From an uncultured Clostridia bacterium (lineage in GTDB: Bacteria; Bacillota; Clostridia; Oscillospirales; Acutalibacteraceae), in contig CALWCD010000007.1 in assembly GCA_944376265.1 (NCBI GenBank), positions 1 to 50,939 on the forward strand: DNA of 50,939 bases, in the 5' to 3' direction. The stretch's first letter is position 1; the number at the start of each line of letters is the position of its first letter. A program made the translations under genes and the position numbers. Under the pieces are notes generated by a model. That model made no database searches and was not told where the DNA came from. It saw nothing but the letters and a program-made list of their open reading frames with translations. Positions 16,900-25,891 of the stretch are shown in pieces.

Positions 16900-16975
16900 T
16901 TGGGGCCTTTGCCCTTGCTATATATACCACCTGATGGGAAAGTGTTTCTGACCCAAAAGAAAGGACTGATTTGCA

Positions 16976-18391
16976 ATGTACAACCCCAAATCCATGAACG
17001 CTGAGGAATTCATCGACCACCAGGAGATTCTGGACACTCTGGAATACGCAGAGCAGAACAAAAACAACCTGGAGGTCATTGACGCCATCCTGGAAAAGGC
17101 CAAGCTGCGCAAGGGCCTGACCCACCGGGAAGCCTCTGTGCTGCTGGCCTGCGACATCCCGGAGAAGATCCAGGAGCTGTACGCTTTGGCCGAGCAGATT
17201 AAAAAGGACTTCTACGGCAACCGGATTGTCATCTTCGCCCCCCTGTACCTGTCCAACTACTGCGTCAACGGCTGCCTGTACTGTCCCTACCACCTGAAAA
17301 ACAAGCACATCCCCCGGAAAAAGCTGACCCAGGAGGAGGTGCGGCAGGAGGTGATCGCCCTCCAGGACATGGGCCACAAGCGGCTGGCCATTGAGGCCGG
17401 CGAGGACCCGGTGAACAACCCCATCGAGTACATTCTGGAATGTATCCACACCATTTACTCCATCAAGCATAAAAACGGCGCCATCCGCCGGGTGAACGTG
17501 AACATCGCCGCCACCACCGTGGAAAACTACCGGAAGCTGAAGGAGGCCGGCATCGGCACCTACATTCTGTTCCAGGAGACCTACCACAAGGAAAGCTACG
17601 AGCACCTGCACCCCACCGGCCCCAAGCACAACTACTGCTACCACACCGAGGCCATGGACCGGGCCATGGAGGGCGGCATTGACGACGTGGGCCTGGGCGT
17701 GCTCTTCGGCCTGGAGCTGTACAAATACGAGTTCGCCGGCCTGCTGATGCACGCCGAGCACCTGGAGGCCGTCCACGGGGTAGGCCCCCACACCATCAGC
17801 GTGCCCCGGGTGAAGCACGCCGACGACATCGATCCGGACCAGTTCGACAACGGCATCGACGACGACACCTTCGCCAAGATCTGCGCCTGCATCCGGGTGG
17901 CGGTGCCCTACACCGGCATGATCATCTCCACCCGGGAGAACCAGAAGGTCCGGGAGAAGGTGCTGCACCTGGGCGTGTCCCAGATCTCCGGCGGCTCCCG
18001 CACCAGCGTGGGCGGCTACACCGAGCCGGAAGCTCCCCACGACACGGAACAGTTCGACGTGTCCGACAACCGCACTCTGGACGAAGTGGTGCGCTGGCTC
18101 ATGGAGATGGGGTACATTCCCTCCTTCTGCACCGCCTGCTACCGGGAAGGCCGCACCGGCGACCGGTTCATGAGCCTGTGCAAGAGCGGGCAGATCCAGA
18201 ACTGCTGCCACCCCAACGCCCTGATGACCCTGAAGGAATACCTGATGGACTACGCCGCCCCCGAGACCAAGGCCATCGGCGAGAAGCTGATCCAGGCGGA
18301 GCTGGAGAACATTCCCAAGGAAAAGGTGAAGGAGATCTGCAAGGACCACCTGGAGAAGATCCAGCAGGGCATCCGGGACTTCCGCTTCTAA
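16976..18391 (+). CDS. hydG: [FeFe]-hydrogenase maturase HydG (tyrosine lyase)
   Basis: 471 aa, the normal HydG length. Radical SAM motif CVNGCLYC has Cys96, Cys100 and Cys103. The C-terminal auxiliary cluster ligands CTACYREGRTGDRFMSLC identify HydG rather than the thiamine enzyme ThiH. HydG cleaves tyrosine to p-cresol and forms the CO and cyanide ligands bound in an Fe(CO)2(CN)-cysteine synthon. It lies 76 bp after hydE; GAAAGGACTG precedes ATG 16976. The spacer has a TATATA-like box but no convincing -35, so co-transcription with hydE is likely. Confidence 0.96.
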   Translation: MYNPKSMNAEEFIDHQEILDTLEYAEQNKNNLEVIDAILEKAKLRKGLTHREASVLLACDIPEKIQELYALAEQIKKDFYGNRIVIFAPLYLSNYCVNGCLYCPYHLKNKHIPRKKLTQEEVRQEVIALQDMGHKRLAIEAGEDPVNNPIEYILECIHTIYSIKHKNGAIRRVNVNIAATTVENYRKLKEAGIGTYILFQETYHKESYEHLHPTGPKHNYCYHTEAMDRAMEGGIDDVGLGVLFGLELYKYEFAGLLMHAEHLEAVHGVGPHTISVPRVKHADDIDPDQFDNGIDDDTFAKICACIRVAVPYTGMIISTRENQKVREKVLHLGVSQISGGSRTSVGGYTEPEAPHDTEQFDVSDNRTLDEVVRWLMEMGYIPSFCTACYREGRTGDRFMSLCKSGQIQNCCHPNALMTLKEYLMDYAAPETKAIGEKLIQAELENIPKEKVKEICKDHLEKIQQGIRDFRF

Positions 18392-18520
18392 GCAGCGTGA
18401 CGCTGCACCCAAGTCGCGCCTTGGGCAGCTCGCTTCGCTGGTGCTGGGCAGGGCGCCAGCGCGCGTCCGCGTCCAGTGCCCAGGGCGTTTTCCATTCCAC
18501 ACTTTCAAGGAGGCATATCC
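18392..18520 (+). other. Three consecutive hairpins between hydG and hydF
   Basis: GCAGCG-TGA-CGCTGC (18392-18406), CCCAAG-N6-CTTGGG (18408-18425) and CGCTGG-N14-CCAGCG (18436-18461) follow the hydG stop directly. None is followed by a T tract, so ordinary termination is unlikely. RNA processing, stabilisation or pausing is possible. AAGGAGG for hydF closes the spacer. Confidence 0.6.
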
Positions 18521-19720
18521 ATGAGTTTAAACGACACCCCTTCCGGGGAACGGGTCCACATTGGGTTCTTCGGCCGGCGCAACGCGGGGAAATCCAGCGT
18601 GGTCAACGCCGTCACAGGCCAGGAGCTTTCCGTGGTCTCCGACGTGAAGGGCACCACCACCGACCCGGTGATGAAATCCATGGAGCTTCTGCCCATGGGG
18701 CCGGTGGTCATCATCGACACCCCCGGCTTTGACGACGAGGGCGCTCTGGGAGAGCTGCGGGTGAAAAAGACCAAACAGATCCTCAACCGGTCCGACTGCG
18801 CCGTGCTGGTGGTGGACGCCACCCAGGGCATGACCCCCGCCGACCGGGAGCTGGTGGAACTGTTCGGGCAGAAGGGCCTTCCCTATCTGATCGCCTACAA
18901 TAAAAGCGACCTGACCGCCGCCCCGGTTCTGGGAGAGAAGGAGCTGGCGGTCAGCGCCCAGACCGGGGAAAATATCCAGGAGCTGAAGGAGCGCATCGCC
19001 CGGCTGGTGAAAACCGGGGAGGACTCCCGCCGGCTGGTGGGGGACCTGCTCTCCCCCGGGGACCTGGTGGTGCTGGTGACCCCCATCGACAGCGCCGCAC
19101 CCAAGGGACGTCTGATCCTCCCCCAGCAGCAGACCATCCGGGACATTCTGGATGCCGGCGCCGCCGCCATTGTGGTGAAGGAAACCGGCCTCCGAGACAC
19201 CCTTCATAAGCTGGGAACCAAGCCCCGCATGGTCATCACCGACAGCCAGGCCTTCGCCCAGGTGAGCCGGGACACCCCCGAGGACATCCCCCTCACCTCC
19301 TTCTCCATCCTCATGGCCCGGTACAAGGGGTTTCTGGACGCCGCCGTGGAAGGGGTGGCCGCCATTGACCATCTCCGGGACGGGGACCGGGTGCTCATCG
19401 CCGAGGGCTGCACCCACCACCGCCAGTGCGAGGACATCGGCACGGTGAAGATCCCCCGGTGGCTTTCGGAGTACACGGGGAAAGACCTGCAGCTGGAGCA
19501 CTCCTCCGGCCGAGACTTCCCGGAGGACCTCTCCCCCTATCAGCTGGTGATCCACTGCGGGGGGTGCATGCTCAACCAGCGGGAGATGACCTACCGGCAG
19601 AAAACCGCCGGGGACAACGGGGTGCCCTTTACCAACTACGGCATCACCATCGCCCATTTGAAGGGCATTCTAAAGCGCAGCGTGGAGCTGTTCCCCCACC
19701 TCCACCAGCTCCTCCCCTAA
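18521..19720 (+). CDS. hydF: [FeFe]-hydrogenase maturation GTPase/scaffold HydF
   Basis: 399 aa. The N-terminal Era/TrmE-like GTPase domain has P-loop GRRNAGKSS (about 18-26), VKGTTTDP switch, DTPGFDD and NKSD. A dimerisation domain follows. The C-terminal cluster-binding domain carries CTHH (CxH) and HCGGC, ligands of the [4Fe-4S] cluster in HydF. HydF holds the diiron subcluster made by HydE and HydG and delivers it to apo-hydrogenase. ATG 18521 has AAGGAGG eight bases upstream. A strong terminator follows, closing the operon. Confidence 0.95.
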   Translation: MSLNDTPSGERVHIGFFGRRNAGKSSVVNAVTGQELSVVSDVKGTTTDPVMKSMELLPMGPVVIIDTPGFDDEGALGELRVKKTKQILNRSDCAVLVVDATQGMTPADRELVELFGQKGLPYLIAYNKSDLTAAPVLGEKELAVSAQTGENIQELKERIARLVKTGEDSRRLVGDLLSPGDLVVLVTPIDSAAPKGRLILPQQQTIRDILDAGAAAIVVKETGLRDTLHKLGTKPRMVITDSQAFAQVSRDTPEDIPLTSFSILMARYKGFLDAAVEGVAAIDHLRDGDRVLIAEGCTHHRQCEDIGTVKIPRWLSEYTGKDLQLEHSSGRDFPEDLSPYQLVIHCGGCMLNQREMTYRQKTAGDNGVPFTNYGITIAHLKGILKRSVELFPHLHQLLP

Positions 19721-19730
19721 GGCAAAACAA

Positions 19731-19763
19731 AAAGGCTGCTGCCACGGGCAACAGCCTTTTTTT
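19731..19763. terminator. Intrinsic terminator between hydF and the two-component operon
   Basis: Stem AAAGGCTGCTGCC/GGCAACAGCCTTT, one mismatch, then a run of T. The A-rich upstream flank makes it usable from both sides by the convergent genes. Confidence 0.8.
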
Positions 19764-19780
19764 GGGGGAAAACCAGCTTC

Positions 19781-21355
19781 TTATTTCCGCTTCCGCTCCT
19801 CGCTGGGGGTGATGCCCATGCACCGGCGGTACACTTGGGAAAAGTAGGAGAAATTGTCGTATCCCAGCTTGGAGGCGATGACGCTCACCGGCAGCTCCGT
19901 GGTGGTGAGCAGCAGCCGGGCGGACTCCATCTTCCGCTGGATGATGTACTCCTTCAGGGGCGTTCCCATCTCGCTTTTGAACACCCGGGAAATGTAGTCC
20001 CCGTTCATGAACAGGGCCGCCGCCACGTCGTTGACGGTGAGGGTCTGGTCCAGGTTCTCCTCCACGTATTTGCGCACCTGCTCCACCAGCTTTTTCTCGT
20101 TGCCGGCAAACTGCTCGTTTTTGGGGAAACAGCCGGTCAAAGCCTTCAGGGCGGTTTGGGTCTCCTGGAGGGAGCTGGCCTTGTCGCCCCGCTCAATGGC
20201 CTCCAGCAGCTCCTGGGAGTCCAGCTTCAGGGTGCGGGCGGCGTTGAAGGCCGCCTGCTGGAACTGAATCCAGAAATTCCGCAGCACCCGCTGGTCCATC
20301 TCCCCGGTCTCCACCAGGGAGTCCAAATACCGCAGGGCTTCCTCCTGGACCGCCGAGCCCAGGCCCTCCGCCAGCAGGGTTTCCCACCGGCGCAGCTGCA
20401 CCGTATCCAGCAGCTTTTCCACATGGAGGTGGTCCGAGCGGTGGGTGGGCCGGAAAATGCCGCTTTCCCGCAGCACGTTGTTCTCCCGGGCGTCCAGCAG
20501 CAGGGAGGACTGGTCGTTGATGTCCTTCAAGGGCACCACGGGGCTGACGTAAAAGGCCATGTCGCAGGGCAGGTGCTGAGAGATGGCCAGGTACGCCTGG
20601 TTCAGGGGAGCCAGAGCTTCCCTGAGCTGGGGGAACTCCCCTAGGGGAGCGTACACGAACCATCCCAGAGACGTGCGGTCAATGGAGAAGGGGAGAATGC
20701 CGCACTGGGCGGTCTCGTGGACCTCGGCAATGATGTTGTTCACCGCGTAAACCCACTCCTGGGTGGGCCAGGGCTCTGCGTGCCACCGAAGCAGGTGCCC
20801 CCAGATGACGAAGCACTGGGTGTCCAGGGTCACGTCCTGGCCCAGCTTGCGCAGCATTTTCTGAATGGCGGAAATGGAAAGGGACCTTCCCGCGCTCCAG
20901 TCGCTGAACAGGTTCTGGAACAGGGCCCCTTCCTGGCTTTTGGCAATGAGCCCGTAGTGGCGCAGCTCCTTGTCGGCGCTGGTGTCCTTCACCCGGGCGA
21001 TGGCCCGCACCACCGTGGCCTGGATCTCATCGTAGCGGGCGGGCTGGAGAATGTAGTCGAAGCAGTTGAGCTGGATGGCCTCCTTGGCGTAGAGGAAATC
21101 CGCGTGGGAGGTGAGGAACACACAGACAAAGTCCATGCCGTTGTTTCTGGCCCACCGCAGCAGGGAAAGGCCGTTTTCCCCGGGCATCTCTATGTCGCAC
21201 AGCAGAATGTCCACCGGTTCCTTTTTCAGAATCACCTTGGCCTGGGCGGCGCTGGTGGCGGTGCGGATGGCCGTGACCCCCAGGGTATCCCAGTCCAACC
21301 CGGAGATCAGGCCGCTCAATATGCTGATCTGATCATCTACAAGCAAAACAGTCAT
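19781..21355 (-). CDS. YesN-like response regulator with AraC-type DNA-binding domain
   Basis: 524 aa. The receiver domain has acidic pair VDD, phosphoacceptor Asp in LLCDIEMPGENG, Thr in FLTSHAD and the conserved Lys position changed: where KPA/KP is usual, the sequence reads LQPARYDE. A variable middle region of about 270 residues follows, then a C-terminal AraC HTH pair including MNGDYISRVFKSEMGTPLKEYI and ASKLGYDNFSYFSQVYRR. This architecture controls carbohydrate ABC transporters in Firmicutes. It overlaps the kinase gene by four bases, and the transporter genes are divergent, so they are the likely targets. Loss of the receiver Lys is notable and may alter phosphorylation signalling. 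Confidence 0.9.
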   Translation of the reverse strand: MTVLLVDDQISILSGLISGLDWDTLGVTAIRTATSAAQAKVILKKEPVDILLCDIEMPGENGLSLLRWARNNGMDFVCVFLTSHADFLYAKEAIQLNCFDYILQPARYDEIQATVVRAIARVKDTSADKELRHYGLIAKSQEGALFQNLFSDWSAGRSLSISAIQKMLRKLGQDVTLDTQCFVIWGHLLRWHAEPWPTQEWVYAVNNIIAEVHETAQCGILPFSIDRTSLGWFVYAPLGEFPQLREALAPLNQAYLAISQHLPCDMAFYVSPVVPLKDINDQSSLLLDARENNVLRESGIFRPTHRSDHLHVEKLLDTVQLRRWETLLAEGLGSAVQEEALRYLDSLVETGEMDQRVLRNFWIQFQQAAFNAARTLKLDSQELLEAIERGDKASSLQETQTALKALTGCFPKNEQFAGNEKKLVEQVRKYVEENLDQTLTVNDVAAALFMNGDYISRVFKSEMGTPLKEYIIQRKMESARLLLTTTELPVSVIASKLGYDNFSYFSQVYRRCMGITPSEERKRK

Positions 21356-23076
21356 CCCAATTCACCCTCATCTTTCTCAGAATTAATCGGCAGAAACAGC
21401 TCCACGCAGGCGCCGTCGATCAGGTTGCGGAAGGACAGCGTGGCCCTGGACCCAAACAGCAGGTGCAGCCTGTTCCGAATGTTGACAATCCCCACATGCC
21501 GGTCGGTGTAAATGTTCTCTCCGGGGGAGTTCAGCTCTTTCAGCTGCTCCTCGGTAAAGCCGCCACCGTTGTCGCTGATGGACACGTAGAGATACCCCTC
21601 TTCGTCCCCGGGCAGCCGGGAGCATTTGATGCGGATCTCCAAAGGGGAATCCTGCCGGCTGGAATGCTTGATGGAATTTTCCACAAAGGTGAGCAGGGAC
21701 AGGGGCGGCACCATCACCTTGGGGGTGTCCGCGTCGATAATCACCTTCAGCTGGGGCGGAATCTGCGCCCCAGCCTGCTGGATGCGGATGTAGTTCTCCA
21801 CCGAGGCAAGCTCCGTCTCCAAGGGCACCAGCTTGGAGCCGTCCTTGAAAATGTGCCGCAGGTAGGTGGACAGGTTCAGCGCCAGCTCCTGGATGGCGTC
21901 GTATTTTTTCTCCCCCGCCAGGGAGTAGAGTATGTTCAGGCAGTTCAGGAAGAAATGGGGACGGATCTGCAGGTGCAGGTACTGGAGCTGAGCATGCTGG
22001 GTGGCCAGCCTCTGCTCGTAGGCGTCGATCTTCTGCTGCTGGATAATGTCCAGCATGATGTTGACCGATTGGGCGATCTGGTTCACTTCGGAGATGCGGG
22101 AGGTCTGGGGCACCCGAATGGTGGTGTCCCCGCTCTGAATGGCCTCCATGGTTTTCGTCAGGCTGCCCACAGGCTCCAGCATCAGCCGCCGGAGAGTGAG
22201 CCAGGAAACGGGAATACAGGCAAGCAGCACGAAGGAGATGACCAGCAGCAGGAGCTGCACCGCGCTCAGCTGCTGGAGCAACGTCTTGGCCGGGGCCGCG
22301 AAGTAAATGGACCCCACCTCCTGGGACAGGGAGAGCCGGGTCAGCTCGTACTCCTCCCCATCGGAAAGCACCCATTTAACCGTCTCCCCGGAGGAGAGCT
22401 GGGGCAGCGTCTCCTCCCCCAGGGCCAGCTGGGGGCAGTACGCCCGGCCGTCGGGCATGGCCAGGAAAACGCAGCCCTCTTCCCCCAGCCCGGAAAAATC
22501 CAGCCGGGCAGGGTCCACCATGGAGGCCGCCACCGTGCCGTGGAAATTGTAGGTGTACAGCAGCACCGTCCGGTCGGAAAGCTCCACCCACTCCCACCGG
22601 GAATCGGCGGTATCCTCCTCCGCAGCGCCGATCACCTTCCACCGGAGCACGTCCAAGTCCTCCAGGGGGTAGGAATCGGTATAGATCAGCCGGTAATAGT
22701 CGAAAGAGTCCGCATACAGAAAAAAAGCGCCCAGCAGCTCGTAGGCCCTTAACAGGGTGCGGGTGTGGGAATCCAGCCGAAGGGAGGCAAGGTAGGCCCT
22801 CACCTTGGTGCTGGCGTACACCATGTCGGAAAAGTCAGCGTTGTTGGCCACCGTGTCCGCCAGATAGTCCTCCAGCATGGAGATGGTCTCCTCCCACCGG
22901 GTCTGGTAAACCCGCAGGGTGTTCACCCGGCTTCCCCGAATGGTGACCTGCTGCTGGTAAATGGTGTAAGAATTGAACAAGATCATTACAATAAAAAGGG
23001 GAACCACAAGCACCGCAAGGGTGAACGTAGCCGCCCTGCGGAAGGAAAAACAGTGGCTTTTGTTTAAAATCCACAT
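21352..23076 (-). CDS. YesM-like sensor histidine kinase
   Basis: 574 aa. TM1 is near 15-37, an extracytoplasmic sensor of about 230 residues follows, TM2 is near 285-305, then a HAMP domain, a LytS/YesM-type His_kinase domain (HLQIRPHFFLNCLNILY, phosphoacceptor His in RPHFF) and a HATPase domain with ENSIKH and SDNGGG. It is the partner of the AraC-type regulator, with ATGA overlap. AGGAGGG precedes ATG 23076. It probably senses an extracellular sugar, directly or via the solute-binding lipoprotein encoded divergently; the ligand is unknown. Confidence 0.92.
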   Translation of the reverse strand: MWILNKSHCFSFRRAATFTLAVLVVPLFIVMILFNSYTIYQQQVTIRGSRVNTLRVYQTRWEETISMLEDYLADTVANNADFSDMVYASTKVRAYLASLRLDSHTRTLLRAYELLGAFFLYADSFDYYRLIYTDSYPLEDLDVLRWKVIGAAEEDTADSRWEWVELSDRTVLLYTYNFHGTVAASMVDPARLDFSGLGEEGCVFLAMPDGRAYCPQLALGEETLPQLSSGETVKWVLSDGEEYELTRLSLSQEVGSIYFAAPAKTLLQQLSAVQLLLLVISFVLLACIPVSWLTLRRLMLEPVGSLTKTMEAIQSGDTTIRVPQTSRISEVNQIAQSVNIMLDIIQQQKIDAYEQRLATQHAQLQYLHLQIRPHFFLNCLNILYSLAGEKKYDAIQELALNLSTYLRHIFKDGSKLVPLETELASVENYIRIQQAGAQIPPQLKVIIDADTPKVMVPPLSLLTFVENSIKHSSRQDSPLEIRIKCSRLPGDEEGYLYVSISDNGGGFTEEQLKELNSPGENIYTDRHVGIVNIRNRLHLLFGSRATLSFRNLIDGACVELFLPINSEKDEGELG

Positions 23077-23144
23077 TCAAAAGCCCTCCTTTTGATTATT
23101 TAAGTATAACATGAAATAAGAACGTTTTTCATCCTCCATTTGTA

Positions 23145-23216
23145 AAAGTCGGAAAATCAACATTAAAAAGTCGGATTTTTAATGTTATATTGTTCATAAA
23201 TACAAAGAAAGTCGGA
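23145..23216 (+). promoter_or_regulatory. Three direct copies of AAAGTCGGA, candidate response-regulator sites
   Basis: AAAGTCGGA occurs at 23145-23153, 23167-23175 and 23208-23216, all in the same orientation, with offsets of 22 and 41 bp (about two and four helical turns). The middle copy is the loop of a perfect 11-bp inverted repeat (AACATTAAAAA 23159-23169 with TTTTTAATGTT 23176-23186). The array lies between the two-component system and the transporter it probably controls. Confidence 0.6.
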
Positions 23217-23313
23217 TTGTCAACAATTCCATGGGGAAATCTGACAGATTTCTGTTCATAATTTCGCTACAATATAGTAACAAACTCCCAAAAAATTGGG
23301 ACGAAAGGAGCAG

Positions 23314-24858
23314 ATGAAAGTGACGAAAGTATGGAAAAAATTTGTCGCTGCGTTGCTCGCCGGCATGATGGTCGTCTCCATGGCGGCCTGCGGTGACGGC
23401 GGCAACTCCAGCACTGCTGGGGGCGGAGACAACTCCGGCACGGCAGAATCTGGCGACTCCGGCGACTCCGGCGAGATTGCGACTCTGGTTCTGTGGGGCA
23501 ACGGCTCCGCCGACACCGAGGACTGCGCTGAAGTGGCCGCTGCCGTCAGCGAGATCACCCGCGAGAAGATCGGCGCCGAGATCGAGCTGGTCCGCGGCCA
23601 GGACGCTGAGCAGATCAACCTGGCTCTCACCTCTGGCGAGCACATCGACCTGCTGAACTACAACAACGTTTCCGGCCAGCTGGCCACCATCGTGCGCAAC
23701 AGCTACGCCCTGCCTCTGGACGACCTGCTGGAAGAGTACGGCCAGGGCGCCAAGGGAGTCATCGACCCCGTTGACCTGTCTGCCTGCAAGTTCGGCGGCG
23801 TTCTGTACGCTCTGCCCGACCAGAAGGACACCTCCCGCAACTCCGGCTTCTCCATGCGCAAGGACATCGTTGATGAGCTGGGCATTGAGGTTCCCGAGTA
23901 CGGTACTTACGACGACATGCACGACATTCTGGTGAAGGTCCATGAGGCTTATCCCGATATGTACGGCCTGGTTCCCTCTTGGGCAAGCGGCGGCTATCAG
24001 GAGACCCTGCTGATCGACCCCCTGGGCGACAACCTGGGCGTTCTGGAAGACCCGCTGACCGACAGCACCACCGTGGTTAACCTGTACGAGACCGACAAGT
24101 ACCGCGAGTACTGCGAGATGATGTACCAGTGGAACAGCGAAGGCCTGGTCATGGCCGACGCCACCACCACCACCGAGAACAACCTGCTCTCCGCCAACGG
24201 CTTCGCCATGTTCGAGAACTGGAAGCCCGGCAAGGAGTACGAGAACTTCAAGTCTACCGGCAAGGAAGTTGTCTTCATGAAGCTGCATGAGGAGAACATC
24301 AAGTACACCGACCTGGCCAACGGCAACTCCTGGTGCATCCCCTACTGCGCTGTGAATCCTGAGAAGGCTATGCAGATGTGGGATCTGATGTACACCGACG
24401 CTGAGATCTCCAACCTGCTCATCAATGGTATTGAGGGCAAGCATTGGGTCTACGTTGACGAAGAAAAGACCACCATTACCACTCCCGAGGGCGTGGACGC
24501 CAACGCCAGTGGTTACTCCTCCGTTGACTGGGCTTGGCCCAACCAGCAGATCACTCCCGTTTGGTCCGGTGTTGAGCCCGACCTGTGGAAGCAGCTCAAC
24601 GAGTTCAACAAGAGCGGCGTTGCCAGCCCCGCCATGGGCTTCTCTTGGGACAGCAGCACTGTGCTGAACGCGGTTACCGCTTGCAACAACGTTATCTCTG
24701 AGTACAACACTGCTCTTCGCTGGGGCATGGCTGGCGATCCTGCCGAAGTCATTCCTGAGTTTGTGTCCGCTCTGAAGTCTGCCGGCATGGACGATGTTAT
24801 CGCTGAGAAGCAGAAGCAGCTGGACGAGTTCCTGGCTTCCGCGGAAACTGCTGAGTAA
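23314..24858 (+). CDS. Sugar ABC transporter solute-binding lipoprotein (DUF3502-type)
   Basis: 514 aa. A lipoprotein signal (KKFVAALLAGMMVVSMAAC) gives an acylated Cys at about 26, followed by a Gly/Ser/Asp linker and a family 1-like extracellular binding domain. The C-terminal part resembles DUF3502, seen in LplA-like binding proteins that pair with LplB/YtcP permeases for complex oligosaccharides. Codons are richer in T-ending forms than in the neighbours, which is typical of a highly expressed binding protein. ATG 23314 is three bases after AAAGGAG, so GTG 23320, nine bases away, may be the true start. No ATPase gene is nearby; a shared MsmK-type ATPase elsewhere is expected. Confidence 0.92.
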   Translation: MKVTKVWKKFVAALLAGMMVVSMAACGDGGNSSTAGGGDNSGTAESGDSGDSGEIATLVLWGNGSADTEDCAEVAAAVSEITREKIGAEIELVRGQDAEQINLALTSGEHIDLLNYNNVSGQLATIVRNSYALPLDDLLEEYGQGAKGVIDPVDLSACKFGGVLYALPDQKDTSRNSGFSMRKDIVDELGIEVPEYGTYDDMHDILVKVHEAYPDMYGLVPSWASGGYQETLLIDPLGDNLGVLEDPLTDSTTVVNLYETDKYREYCEMMYQWNSEGLVMADATTTTENNLLSANGFAMFENWKPGKEYENFKSTGKEVVFMKLHEENIKYTDLANGNSWCIPYCAVNPEKAMQMWDLMYTDAEISNLLINGIEGKHWVYVDEEKTTITTPEGVDANASGYSSVDWAWPNQQITPVWSGVEPDLWKQLNEFNKSGVASPAMGFSWDSSTVLNAVTACNNVISEYNTALRWGMAGDPAEVIPEFVSALKSAGMDDVIAEKQKQLDEFLASAETAE

Positions 24859-24898
24859 AAATTTCGCAAGCCTGAAAAGCTAGTCACTCTTATGGAAT

Positions 24899-24930
24899 GG
24901 GCGGGTATGGGAGATTCCCGACCCGCCCTT
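24899..24930 (+). other. Strong hairpin between binding-protein and permease genes
   Basis: GGGCGGGTATGGGA pairs with TCCCGACCCGCCC (one bulged base), then CTTCCTT. Such hairpins commonly shield the binding-protein mRNA and reduce read-through into permease genes, giving excess binding protein. Confidence 0.75.
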
Positions 24931-24956
24931 CCTTAATATTATAAGGAGGAATGAAT

Positions 24957-25874
24957 ATGCACAAACCTCTGAAGACGCTGAAGCGCTTTTGGCCTCTCTA
25001 CTTAATGTTTGTGCCCGGCGTCGTCTATCTGTTTATCAACTGCTACATCCCTATGTTTGGTATTCAGATCGCGTTCCGCAGCTATAATGCCCGGGATGGC
25101 ATTTATGGCAGCCCTTGGTGTGGGTTAGACAACTTCACTTTCCTGTTCCGTACTGACGACGCGTTCGTCATGACCCGGAACACCCTGCTCTACAACCTGG
25201 TGTTCATCGCGTTGGGCACCGTGCTGGCCATCGCTGTGGCTATCATCCTCAATGAGATCCGCAGCAAAGGCGCCAAGCAGTTCTACCAGACCGTGATCCT
25301 GATCCCCTACCTGATCTCCATGGTCATCGTCAGCTACCTGGCGTTCGCTTTCCTGAGCTCCAGCAACGGCTACCTGAACAACAGTGTTCTGAAGATGCTT
25401 GGCCAGCCCGCTGTTGACTGGTACAACTCTCCCCAGTATTGGCCGGTGATTCTGGTCATCGTCAATATCTGGAAAGGCCTGGGCTACAACATGATCCTGT
25501 ACTATGCCACCATCTGCGGCATCGACCACTCCCTCTATGAGGCAGCTGTGGTGGACGGCGCCAACCGTTGGCAGCAGATCTGGAACATCACCCTGCCCAG
25601 CCTGAGATCCACCATCATCATCCTGACCCTGATGGCTTTGGGCGGCATCTTCCGTTCCGACTTCGGTCTGTTCTACCAGGTGCCCCAGAACTCTGGTCCC
25701 CTGATCAGCGTTACCCAGACCATCGATACCTACGTGTATCGCGGCTTGATGCAGACCAACAACATCGGCATGTCCTCCGCAGCGGGCGTTTATCAGTCCA
25801 TTGTGGGCTTCATCCTGGTGGTCACCGCCAACTTCGTCGTCCGCAAGCTGGACAGCGATAGTTCCCTGTTTTAA
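24957..25874 (+). CDS. Sugar ABC transporter permease, LplB-like
   Basis: 305 aa, six predicted transmembrane segments starting with FWPLYLMFVPGVVYLFINCY. The cytoplasmic EAA-type loop reads YEAAVVDGANRWQQIWNITLPSL. It belongs to the MalF-like permeases that pair with DUF3502-type binding proteins. Of two in-frame ATGs, 24957 is seven bases from AAGGAGG while 24951 is one base away, so 24957 is used. The gene ends 17 bp before the second permease. Confidence 0.93.
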   Translation: MHKPLKTLKRFWPLYLMFVPGVVYLFINCYIPMFGIQIAFRSYNARDGIYGSPWCGLDNFTFLFRTDDAFVMTRNTLLYNLVFIALGTVLAIAVAIILNEIRSKGAKQFYQTVILIPYLISMVIVSYLAFAFLSSSNGYLNNSVLKMLGQPAVDWYNSPQYWPVILVIVNIWKGLGYNMILYYATICGIDHSLYEAAVVDGANRWQQIWNITLPSLRSTIIILTLMALGGIFRSDFGLFYQVPQNSGPLISVTQTIDTYVYRGLMQTNNIGMSSAAGVYQSIVGFILVVTANFVVRKLDSDSSLF

Positions 25875-25891
25875 GAAGGAGGTTGCAGATA

